In this document: positions 36,401-44,100 of the stretch, piece after piece
Layout: every line of letters begins with the position of its first letter
Numbering within the stretch: position 1 is the first letter of the stretch
DNA from: Oasisia sp. SBJ-2009
Lineage: Eukaryota > Annelida > Polychaeta > Sabellida > Siboglinidae
DNA: 64,000 bases
Direction of reading: 5' to 3'
Assembly (NCBI GenBank): GCA_964017155.1
Contig: OZ024855.1
Span: 56,613,435 to 56,677,434 of the forward strand
Made by a program: the position numbers and the translations under genes
The notes under the pieces: generated by a model
Databases searched by the model: none
What the model saw: the letters and a program-made list of their open reading frames with translations, nothing else
Told to the model about the DNA's origin: nothing

Positions 36401-38135
36401 CATTCACATTGTCCATTCGCATCACTGTAGCTGCGTCCAAACTGGACTGCACAGACGAATTAGGATTGACTTTTAGCAGTGACGGCTTCGACACTACTTC
36501 ACAGTTATCAACCGACATCGCCTGTACAAACGTTGGTATTTCTGCAGACTCTACGATGTTCTTGACCGGTTCCTGCTCACCAACTGTCTGTGATTGTGAT
36601 GATTTTTGCCCACTGTCATTGCTCGATTTGTCATTGTCTACTGTAGGTGCTGCATTGGTGTCGTCAGGTGATTTGTGGTTTCCAGGTGACATTTTACTCT
36701 GAGTCACTGACAGCGCATTGACTATGCACATATGAAGGATGCTCTCGAGATCAGACTCTGGTTCGGTTCCTTTCGGAGTACCCGAACTTGTTGGCTGTTC
36801 AGGTGCACTAGACGATGTCTCTCCGCATTGTTTTGTCTCCGCTTGTCTTTCAGGAGATACAGAAGCGTCACTCCGCTTCTGTAAACTGGAACCACATTTT
36901 TCCTCTTTGTTCAAATGACTAGTTTGGTCACACTGACTGTTTGACTCCGGTGAAAGTTCGTCTGCTTTGGCAGACAGTGAAAGTCGCTGCATGTTGATGC
37001 TGCCTGCGTGTGCCGGTTCCACATCCTGCAGAAGTTGCCTACCAGAATCGGCGTGAACTGCTGCTCCATGGACAGTCCGCTGACGAAGCAATTTCACCAA
37101 CGCTGCCTTTGTCTTGGTCTTTGAGATTTTGTCTGTGGTATGCTGTTCGCAAGGCTTACTGCATACAGAGTCAGTTTTCGCAGCCAACTCACTGCATGCA
37201 GCTGTCTTGCTGGCGACATCACCAGTGACTGGGTAGGCTGCATTGTCCATGTTCACCCTACGCAGATCACCTGTCCCAATCCCCTCTTCCGCTGGGATAT
37301 CTTTCCTTGTAACGTCACCAGAGTTACAACTTGGGTCACTATTTACCGATGGACTGTCTCTTGTGGGCACATCCATACAAGCAACATGCTGAGTCTTGTT
37401 CAATGCAATGGTCGTCTCTACAACTATCTTATCTACGCTAGCATGAGAAACATCATCACTTCTACAGTTTCCAGTTCGACTAGATTTTAGTTTGACAGAC
37501 TCTTCTGCACCAGCACCAGTCAAAGACAGGCAACTGGTCACAGTGGCAACTTTATCAATATCTGATTTAACTAGACGTGTTGCAACTTTGCTATCGTCTG
37601 ACACAATCTGATCTGGCTCTTTTACTATGTCTTGACCAGTCGCTGGACACTGGCCAGTATCGTCCACTCCACCACTGATAGCTAATGTGCGTAGCCTTTC
37701 CCCATTGGATGACACCAGTTCCTTTGAAATGTATTCCACTTTGCACTGCGTAGTCTTTGGCACGCGAGACGAACTCTCCGATTTCGCACGCAAGCGTTTT
37801 TCCGAACTGGAACGTTTCTTCTTTTTCCTCGGACAGCGTGCTGGATGTGGTGGGATTGCGTGGAACACATTTGCCTTGGCATCGTACAGATACCCAACTT
37901 CACTGAGGTGTGTCACGCAGAGTTCTTTGAGTTTCGGCCATGTCAGGTCGACCGTGAAGACTCCGGGTCGCAGCGTTTGAACCTTGTCAAACAGCTCCGC
38001 ATACAACTCGTCTGGGAAGTCGAGCGGTGCTATCGCCTTCACACAGATAGTCTCTCTCTGCTCGCTCATGTGGCGCTGCATCTTGAAGAAGAACTCTTCC
38101 CTCGGGTCGAGATAGAACTCGGTCATCAGACACGC
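24459..38135 (-). CDS. ZNF292-like gene, giant last coding exon 8 (zinc fingers)
   Basis: The acceptor TTATGTCTTTTCAG ends at 38,136, so coding starts at 38,135 (ACLMTEFYLDP). The in-frame ATG at 38,147 is intronic. The exon has 4,558 codons plus TAG. Order in the predicted protein: end of the helical domain to ~430; a basic NLS-like run (RKKKKRSSSEKRLR); fingers near residues 1053 (C2HC), 1086, 1281, 1316, 1532 (C2HC), 1566, a CxxC-CxxC ribbon at 1681-1709, 1718 (C2HC), 1756, 1829, 3231, 3272, 4019 and 4067. An AT-hook-like RRGRPPG lies near 3592. The rest is Ser/Thr/Asp/Glu-rich and looks disordered, with three internal repeat families. No frameshift is seen in 13.7 kb, so the gene is under constraint. 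Human ZNF292 has a similar last exon of roughly half the length. Confidence 0.93.
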   Translation of the reverse strand, partial: ACLMTEFYLDPREEFFFKMQRHMSEQRETICVKAIAPLDFPDELYAELFDKVQTLRPGVFTVDLTWPKLKELCVTHLSEVGYLYDAKANVFHAIPPHPARCPRKKKKRSSSEKRLRAKSESSSRVPKTTQCKVEYISKELVSSNGERLRTLAISGGVDDTGQCPATGQDIVKEPDQIVSDDSKVATRLVKSDIDKVATVTSCLSLTGAGAEESVKLKSSRTGNCRSDDVSHASVDKIVVETTIALNKTQHVACMDVPTRDSPSVNSDPSCNSGDVTRKDIPAEEGIGTGDLRRVNMDNAAYPVTGDVASKTAACSELAAKTDSVCSKPCEQHTTDKISKTKTKAALVKLLRQRTVHGAAVHADSGRQLLQDVEPAHAGSINMQRLSLSAKADELSPESNSQCDQTSHLNKEEKCGSSLQKRSDASVSPERQAETKQCGETSSSAPEQPTSSGTPKGTEPESDLESILHMCIVNALSVTQSKMSPGNHKSPDDTNAAPTVDNDKSSNDSGQKSSQSQTVGEQEPVKNIVESAEIPTFVQAMSVDNCEVVSKPSLLKVNPNSSVQSSLDAATVMRMDNVNEPCSATSDHKTVTDPFEDHQYVTRVAPVRSGDTQKRGDDSAEGANTTDDGHRPALKPELASCAATPVANGHLTTLPRRTAKDCQVSDEDESSTDDGGCVTFKCRFCRRRFESLSRRRQHQEWVCSMRADLVKSGPGEFVCLVCGASFKKKPGLNRHVSRMHPEAISSDDQTAAAKQKLAKVNGIKAVRVKKTKIRATKGEFGGLGNKVNAQFTAKRERQRTDSATLVVGDANNLGDGYDGSTDVSTYEDDNDAGAEDTSVDSAKMAMRGRAKPTPRSVVNGSHIKGKMAEDYHLSQCTVRLSRLSADAIATYQKEDATKPCNLDDQPTLCDLCGLHCLDVGMLEDHILDEHQLTVVLSHVPVPQNQVFLCEFCGDAFVRPSRLRAHMMNLHGNATATTDVLHPGNVTETRASELFVKRISDLLKTASKPEEFIEHIAATVDKVKSDTGIGVQLPGVKNVDMGIVRAREVVTGNSVPDQKTGSSQLSNQALDTRMTVGEDSDSVENRQIVPKSNAGNIANKQDIPQLSSVTNSLQKPRTISPLAARKPEVIEVSTTIRVSKPTGVRRDLTQKIRIVDVRKFQCSACTTEFGTRAAFEHHRNEACRTVAPTAIVSQRFICRFCGFPCATISRCHEHVNYAHGGDRMPPAEPVVDKPVGLFVPKSSVPATTAVRPPQNCTLHPKGTILRYGAGVDALHSNGDVARVTKRRKKKDGLALKTCAQYHGTSMFVVKALTCSSCNHTLKVPPTPGKPRQCTACKSRAPLETVKLYQCMYCEQTFPTKVACRAHEISKCMKGAVLQDLPHGLYTCESCKRSYSRKQDLTRHLKSHGPNSQSEAASTAEQTSATSRPENADNIGNATNATPSVQQQHATPALTHEPGRHQCPTCSLIFTAATPLKLHILNEHGYGRANPHKTQMRKKGGKQRNMPLQFNVISKADVLSGARTADGKRQGDCGDFEKINSDLHTAVQVSVHSAQNESVNSSQGSNIVSQPSLPVMLTTKNVGVLTNGCDIRGAPVTGSLPSPTVWQGAAVSSGIAANSTSVQSNHVLLPSNPCNTEPLSEMATPQASADDSVELLLDTLPSIECMNVAGNAGDDSTEKGLDELPTCILAQLADMLSEQKEFGLTSMVASTQASRQVFIPNTTPITDSRGSRQSVEESHRWPTCSQATIAESLQIGDSRHEHIGSNAVVSSESAPLPTVEQTLADVSLSMNAWGECVCVSGETTGINSEQQDSCNQVLASTVTTRGPDGVTCQGNEAVTVMGNDVSGDSERYQDSTHPGYFPGIEHEKGIEWGGCARHAERITVETPRRSGDKPVLFGLDFSRTIYVKLVPRKKPTPGDADESNVPQAVDGSVLTVGGSGDTDQSVVEQPKTLLSDDTIPPSLEAYKMTVEQDTRHDGNTRQTWGSLTSSDISPTPDHVREAAEHGNVRTGEGTNETASGEMSSEANALISVTIGKGDSAANGDTPHIPNMQTESESTLMCSRNDVGPTLNAVYVIGAPSDPTVSSETDRTSSCVTKTLPDDRVCSVEVPDDEASTSTSVVPNDVVHTAVPLVPDYEYCATTHAAANKEECAAVSVVPDHTTYTGIPGVQSEVVFTEAPVASDNWVFATATVVPNDVAYSEAHVLPENLFYAAAPVVPDTTAPVVVDGVVCARTPVVPSDMVYTTAPIVSDVAYVTTHMSDEQETLPFDLAVQEIANTLDRIGCNNEEITEEITEDTHIGFNGEAFQARINDVVIEEVVENSVLDGIVPSSDVLDHAEPCIEDGTDKVGVSGASGGGADGQAYLPSRTSDHAKCASTGNDSSDWDVAEDHALDERSSYDNVSATSQRDTLDNKLTGPGRDTQTDDPVVSEDARNSNLLRDIQAGASHNTEGLQCNSETEIVKDVEHNTQEQTDVCEKVTTMPTENICREMTTIGLGGEVNSNGSVSLVTESAGDDVTDNDEGDVLCPADNLAKVLPFADDESSVSHVRQTCPEGVVNDSCLNMTAGLEGHTTCIGEDSVGVADVATQVKHVGNDTVSESTAYEQSVLDVGEAKSTFLKENKSTIDQDDLAAAEGSTLASDEDESIVPEQVTSAVDKEEYVATGHRKPTVGEEELVAVTETKTLSSLANPETENTVVILPKALDSELEEAVCVDNITPTAVVDTTNQESGSIAEDVCEAVDDEVLCIDMPDIHIAEAELYAGLKQATEKLSACSEPQHDRNQVTEISVKCVSAEVKTNRDAATSNNDEETPHINTVKPEESVKTEDATIESSPTWPSKLVGKTTEGRTGSRQRKGVLATQRKYRCEHCTPCLSFSRRYSFQLHQKIVHNIRSDGGEERMPKECLVCPICHGAPEFNEVLGLQCHMKWLHGVNNFSLARPVPQTVVGDHSDGVCDDDGDNVHVNEGVADECWIDDGKTEEGVSDDGITAGGDVMLEVEQTVARVTDVTGESTVGTDCQTVRLHHNESEDKTVVVLNKTDNDDQRDVTDSKDRVDHSESYDSATAPADESEGVSSHNDVDGSTAVTSDDSKGVVDAKEINDSAADTSDCLGSTTDSEVQRTHDRSTRKRRGGRCPRKKSSSSLQRTPGRRRGKQRTVSCSPTYRHSESDASTDDSRKLVRAGGLRTRSGVVLPEILPPSRLVKVSMEVPTATDGVRSESLSPVRPRRGRPPGVGKRRSAPTDVSCCGGLRTRSGVVLSEIIPPSRPDVASPKNVVKTKASVGASAGADHTKPSAGKRYVNKVPPKGTGGGLRTRSGIVLPERIPPPRCVIAKPDVPSPTADVASTDGALTLDNAVPSVDTDVRPEPSSFGNGETEHLEARKPVEESHPQHSMPPTETTVAVENVEAEQFPAIDVPNVSALLPNYAPQMDDAVPTTTDPPEDKQDHPESSEVLPGDTTSVWEQDEHPTVVAMSQDEVILVEPYIVTPSPPAPDSTTAAVVAVVPGDMHSNDGTGTCATKPKCRRTNRHNVHSIDDLAIRGDAKRDVHSKSSLAHGKMKPPHYTNKTSSGHAALSRPPRDIGEIKSSASPDDLVTQTDTSDTIAVGAVAADDTQPAECGSSVSRKRSSPDRLDAAAAAVEPPQKMLHPVTGFLCECQLCGEQYTRRYHLERHMSRIHKKKSTAWPWRQLSDETHTIIATKLLWRCSECGRMFVMARAWRTHMATKHHVDAEPVKLDSDVAVENAKSTYLNTDVDSVKPDCDIANLKPTSPVFTDVRDSYTDAICSVDDVANSSREKCDDSSEVGKPAADATNVDSHDTAKNAHTAEDDKQFALTTHLPQSSFDSWLKVDTRSAWLTGDRRPVPNSSLPWLSENPPTPQHIVYVSKRSKQMSGSVVKSTTDEASSQVSQPLNDGISQSREHSSECSTAARKDKSSVKTYSKERRAGVLLSHQNIPQTERTRRARRSSETLSLSSDTCPAEVGIGRSSSDFTSHESKSPARLLSELHEKKAKSPGRPLSESHKETKPPTRRCTQTHEKKTESPTRQLPETHDKKKSPTRRLSEPQDFSLSTVTAKLATPRKHSTEQRLSRTKSPQTFAKCKTSKTSSLSCDADQRKDHTSTEKTTVQSVTPPHSSACEMKPRKRHLSESCVSTLSSVDATKLRRDSRPPKQKSVKSDHAEAKVHHKHEADGQDVSADAGVKCLAPSSSHSPGTSVPAAPQIGSLNKSVCPRRRVSAILATSQKVKRVSFGEALQSASPRRTRSIHKINASQQKHMSKAPEPLKTVLPNTSSDDKHAKRRTTLPVQNRHSSDAGSNKNAAGNKLSPQKLVRKSTSRHGVLSAHSSSDKSCSSPAKSTTRTKSSSKPPKDRLTTAPLIKSSESHEHYTTSNTTDESRNLLTCGETSEFPGSTSHGVVREKTHLVASTASHLDKVLRGNSSKRDGRGSGDSLHMVKRKETKLTHLKRTASEHTGSLNRSTERTSVVPQSVKSAKRDLTTTKASAPPMDPRTGNAEACKTVSQHSNAKNNDGDAKGKTRSNKAEPAVGGRMSKRRRTLPDLFGVPLNSSYIT

Positions 38136-41100
38136 CTGAAAAGACATAACAGGTCAATCTTTTCATGATGTCATGTCAAATGCATGCCTCCAAAGCCTTG
38201 CGATGGCTCTATATGTAAATTATTGTTTGGGATTGGTTTTCATGGGTATTCACTATGCCATGACAGTGGTACCACAGTAATAATAAAGCTACGGCAATAT
38301 CATTTACATTTCATCTGCGTCTGATTTATGTAACATGTCATACCTACAAAGTATGTCACACTGCAACTGATATTAAATGTAACATGTTCTAACAAAATGA
38401 GTCGTTTGTCCAACAACAACAAAATCATGGACATATCTCACACACAGCCAAAGTTATTGGATGCTGAACATGCCTAGGGTAGAAAGTTTCAAACGGAGAA
38501 AAACGTATTTGAAGTTCGTGGTCAAGTAAGCACATGGTCGAGTACATTGTTGATCTAAAATCGGCCGTTTTGCTTTTATTATTATTATTCATGCATTCGA
38601 AACAAACTCCAAAGGCATGTTCGCTGTCGAGGATATATCATGCTGTTTACTGAAATTATTACAACATAATCCGAGTATTTAGCAATGTTTTGTAGCAGCG
38701 ACCCGATCGATTTCACGTTGTTTACGCTAGTGAGAGTGCACTGCGCCTGTGCGAACAGCTCTCAACCAATCAGGGGCTTGCTGTCAGCTTCCCTGTCAGC
38801 GCTGCTATTGGCTTACACTGATGTCAGTGGGGATTTCCACTACAAGAATCCGAAAGAGGGCACCTTGGGCTTTCTTGTAGTACCAAATAAGTCTGCCATG
38901 CGTTAAGGGAAACCCCAAAGAATGCGACATGAACTAGTGCGATTTATCAGTTCTGTTTTACGAAATTCATGCATGAAATGTTACGTAGTGTGTCTAAAAA
39001 GGCTATGAAATGTCCTAAATAATTATATAAACGAGCATTGCCAATTGACAAAAAAGATACCAAAGTATACTTTGGTGACAAAAAGTCAAAATCGTCGAAA
39101 ATCATCGTTGCATGTTTATGCAGTGTTTTCTCGAAATTAAGTTCGCTGACATACGACTCATTTCGTTAGAATACATCACATATGACTTGCCACATGTATA
39201 GTTGTAACATGACCATCTGGTAAAACATGACCTCCTACAACATTTATGGCAGGTCATATCATACGTATCTAGCTGGCTGTATGACCTACCATTTACATGT
39301 GTCGATACTGTAAATGTGATATAATAATGTACATCTGGCTGTGATTATTGTAACAAACCCTACTATGCACCTCTGACTTTGACTGACATAACATGACTTA
39401 CTAAGTACATCTGACTTTGCCTGATGTAACATGATGTTATCATATATGGAGTACATCTGGCGGCGACTGATGTAACATGACCCACGTAACATGACTGACG
39501 TAACATGACCTACCATATCCATCTAGGTGCAACATAATGCAACATGACCGACTGCAAATTATGTCACATGACTTACCATGTACATCTGGCTGTGGTCGAT
39601 GTAGAGGTCAGAGATTGTCCGGCAGATCTCCCCCATGCGGTCAGCGGCATTGGCAGCCTCCTCCTCGTCATGGCGATACAGGCGCGCCATGTCGAAGATG
39701 TGGCGGTCATCCTTGAGCGCGCTCAGACAGATGTCGGAACAGAACTCACGGAATTGGAGACCAAACTACAACCACCAAACAGTGCGATAAGAAACAGATC
39801 TGAGGCAACACACGTGACACCAGTACGTGAACAAGGTCCGTAGCTGACGATCATCTTCGACACTAAGCTAAGTAAGTTAAATTATACTACAATAATGCAT
39901 GTATGGTTTGTTGGTATTGTCTGGACACGTTGTCTAATGACATTGTTTGTGTCCTGTATAATCAATGCATCTGTCAGTACAACAGTCACAATGACAAGTC
40001 TAATTAATTACTTTCTTCCTATCAGCATCTTCGTCCTAAATTTATTCTAGATTATATTCTAGTAACATACTCAGTCCCTCTCTGTAAAACAATGAGCATG
40101 CTAGAGTATTTCCACATACATAGCAGTATCCAAGTCATGACTGCTCAAAGTGCATTATATCTCACTCCCTGGTAGATTTCTTCAGCTGAACACAATCTCA
40201 ACTTCAGCATTCAGCCACTCCACAGTTGATGCTCAAAGACTAATATACACAAATATATGTCGCTGTCTGTAGCCAGGTCCTCTCCCATGCAACCAAGTGA
40301 ACTGGAGCAATGAAGAGTGACTGAACTGAGGTGAGGTCACATTCTAGAGAGCTGAACACAACACAATACATGTCCTTGCAACTAAATGATTCTGTGTTCA
40401 CCTTCCATGTGGTTTACATGCCTAGTGTACGTAGACTCACAGAACGCCAATCGGGGTCACTATTATGACTGGTTCTTGCATCCTCGCAAGTCAGGGGTTG
40501 CCGAGTTATGTTATTACCCCTGGGCGGTCGCCCCCCTAAAGCTGGGGATTGAGCGGAGTCGAATATATATACAATTATAGCAACTGACTTCGCCAGTCGC
40601 CACTGTGTCAGCCGCGGGAACAGCACAAATACCCATCCCAATTTGAAGACGGATACACGACTGGTGGGAATATCAATAAAATGACCCACTCGTGTCCCAA
40701 ACAGTATATGTAACATGAGCAGCATGTGGCTGAAATGACCCAAAATACGATACCACACGAACAGAGGCCAACCACACTCCTCGTGCGGAGGGGCATTGGC
40801 TGATATTGGCTGACGTTAAAAGAGGAGTTTTTGAAAGGGATGTGCCAGTGGAAGAGAAGAGCTGATACTGACGTAATCAGCCACAGTGCCCCCTGGTGTG
40901 CAAGGATGAGGCTAAGGGACAGCTGGTATCTGACTGACCGCCATATTATCACCCTGGTAGCACCTTGCAGTCCTCGCTGATAGAACTCTCACTAGCAGTG
41001 ATCATCTTAACAGAATCACACAGTTCGCTGACATACGACTCATTTCGTTAGAATACATCACATATGACTTGCCACATGTATAGTTGTAACATGACCATCT

Positions 41101-44100
41101 GGTAAAACATGACCTCCTACAACATTTATGGCAGGTCATATCATACGTATCTAGCTGGCTGTATGCGTTGACCAAACATGATATGCTCACGTTCTTCATC
41201 AGCATCCAGTCAAGACTTTGGACAACTGCCAAGCTGCTACAGTTTCGCTACTCTAGCATAACGCCAGATGGTTAGAACACGTACCTTGGTTACCATGGCA
41301 GCAACGAGAGCCGCCAGTTTCCATGTACTTGGCGCTATCTGTACCATCTGGTAGACACTGGCAAGGAACATATCTTCATCATCGTCTGCGCGATGCTGTG
41401 CAGTCAACCAGAACCCCAGCAGCAGCTATGAGAAACAAACCAAGTCACGCATGACCAAACCTACATTTCTTCAAACATCTAACAATCCAATCAAATCAAG
41501 CGTGTGTCAAATTCAACAACCAGTCCAGATAGTAGGGTCTAAGTATGCTTTTATTCTGACACATTTTGACATTTGTAGCTATGCTACACATAAAACAACA
41601 CTGTATTAGTAACTGGCGATGCAACTTGATGATTAAGAATACTGCTGCCAGTGTGGATTCAAATTAATCGTAGTAGCATCAAGCCATGTTCTGTTTGCTG
41701 TCAATTTTACCATCAGCAAGACGACATCAGACAATTATTAGAATCACACAAGAATAAATTTCATATGAACAGACAATTATTAGAATCATTTATTATCATC
41801 TCAACAAAATAAAATACATGGAGAAAAAAATTGTGTTAATGTTTCATATGAGACCAGTTAATTGTGTTAACTGATTAGTCTCCCTTTCAACACTGCTCAC
41901 ACAAACTACTAAGAGCTTGTATTCAGGATTAAATTACATTAACAGCACATCCCGGGGTCCATTTTCTATAGGGGGAGGGGATTCACATTCTATATTACAT
42001 ATATAATATGGAACGAAGAATTTTCTATGGGGCTCCATGACCATATTCTGACACATAAACAATGGAGCCCTATAGATTCTGGACCCGGGGTCCATTTTCT
42101 ATGGGGGTCGTTATTCTATGAGACTTATAGGATATGGACCCCCATAGATATGGACCCCACCTGGGTCCATATTCTATCTAGATTAGAGGGTCCATATTCT
42201 ATCTAGATTAGAGGGTCCATATTCTATATGACACCGGCATGGAGGTTGACCTCTACCCAACATCCACCTCTCTTTAACACCCACCTATCGTTAACATCCA
42301 CCTCTCTTTAACGTCGACCTCCCTGAAACGACCACATCCCTTAAGTGCTTACCTCTGTACAGCACGTCCTCTGTGACTTGGTCCAGTCCTGCACCAGGAA
42401 TGTTGTGGCGAGAACAAGGAATGTTGGTGAACGACCGGCGATGTCATCTGCCTCGAGATCCTGTAGAATTTTCACGGCGAGACAACACGGAACACGTTGA
42501 CACTGTCAACGGGAGAGCGGCATTGAGTATTGAGAGACATTCAGGCACTATAACCAACTGAATCTTTTGACGTCCAATTTATGCTCCTTGGCAAATAATC
42601 TGCTGCTATTAAAATACAAAATTGATGGTTGCTGTTGGCATTTTTACATTACTTTTTAGTATCACTACCATACACTCTGCACCATGCAGCCTCTAGTAGT
42701 TATATGCCTACAATTTGATGACTGATAGAGTTTTAGCAATTATTATCTCATTTTCAGAGAGTTTTCACTGTACTGTTCATTTATGGTTGTACTAGAATAT
42801 GTTGTATTATAATATCTGAGTTACTATTATTTGCATCACATTTAATATTCTACACACCACTGTTTCATTACATTTGACGTCACACGTATAATCGAGCAAC
42901 GCAACACGCACTGACCTGTTCGTGGAAGGTTTCCTGGTCACTGTTGGTGCACAGAAGGGTGAGGTGCATGCGATGTATGAACACGTCGTCTGCGAAGACA
43001 GGACTGCGCATGCACCACGTGCACAGGTTGAGCGCGAATGCCTCACAACCACTCTCGAGTAACATGCTAATGCGCAGACGAAGTAGTTCTGGGAATTCTC
43101 CGCTGCGGAGGTATGTCAACGCTGCAGAAATAATAAATACATATAATCGAGCTTGGACATGTACATACACATTTTAGATAATGTACATCTGTCATGCCGA
43201 ATGATACTGCAATTCACTATTTCAGTTGTAGTTCAAAAATTCACATTTTTGGCAAACCAGTGAAATGTCTCTCTCTCGGAGTTAGCACCAAAAATAAATT
43301 ACTATTAGCATGCCATTTCAGCATAGTTTTACACTAATCTTCCCAATTTAGCTGCGATAAACATGTTTATTTGCTTCTTATGTTGGACAGGTCTGCAATT
43401 TACATTCCAGCGAAGGTGCTGGTTTGAGAAGTCATGGCAGACTGGCAACAGAAAAATAGACGTGTCTGGGGTCAGTGCAAAACAAAATATGTGTGAATCT
43501 ACATGTATTCTACCAATAGTTAAATAACAGTAATAACAGTAATCAAAACAACAGTTCACATAACAAATACTAATATAATAACAATTATTATTATTGCATC
43601 TCATTCAGATCTGCTTCACAGTTGTACGTTAAATTTATTGTCTGTCAACGGTCTTTCAACACGCACCTGTAGAAGGTCAACCTGAGAACTCCACGCCCAA
43701 AATAGGTGACATTTATTACAGGGTTATTGTTAGCCATAGCACTCATTTTAACCGAGGCAGAGACAGAACGATTTGTGGCCCACGGCCAACCACATTATCA
43801 GAATCTGCATTATGATGACATGCGACTGCACCACCTTTAAAGCTAAAAAAATGTGTGACTTTGTAAGACTTCAGCCAACTTCCACACACCTCTGTTTTCG
43901 TCCACTTCCTGTCCAGTCATCATGGCGGCCATTGTGGGGTGTGTCCAGTTGTTGATGATCAGATACTGAAGCACCAGGAAGAGGTGCCCGATGGTGTATG
44001 TGCTCAGCTGGTGATAGGTGGCACTGACGGCGGTCGTGAACGCCCTCTTCGGGCCGCCTTCGTTGTCCGACAGCTGGTTGAAGTCAGCGCCGAGAACAAA

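Noticed and set aside
38136..38147. ATG at 38,147 as the start of the giant protein
   Set aside because: The codons read through TCTTTTCAG, a strong splice acceptor, and the frame continues exactly from exon 7 (39,577).
24553..38168. Many plus-strand open frames of 60-270 codons opposite the giant exon
   Set aside because: They are antisense shadows of a GC-balanced coding exon; none shows a domain or splice support.
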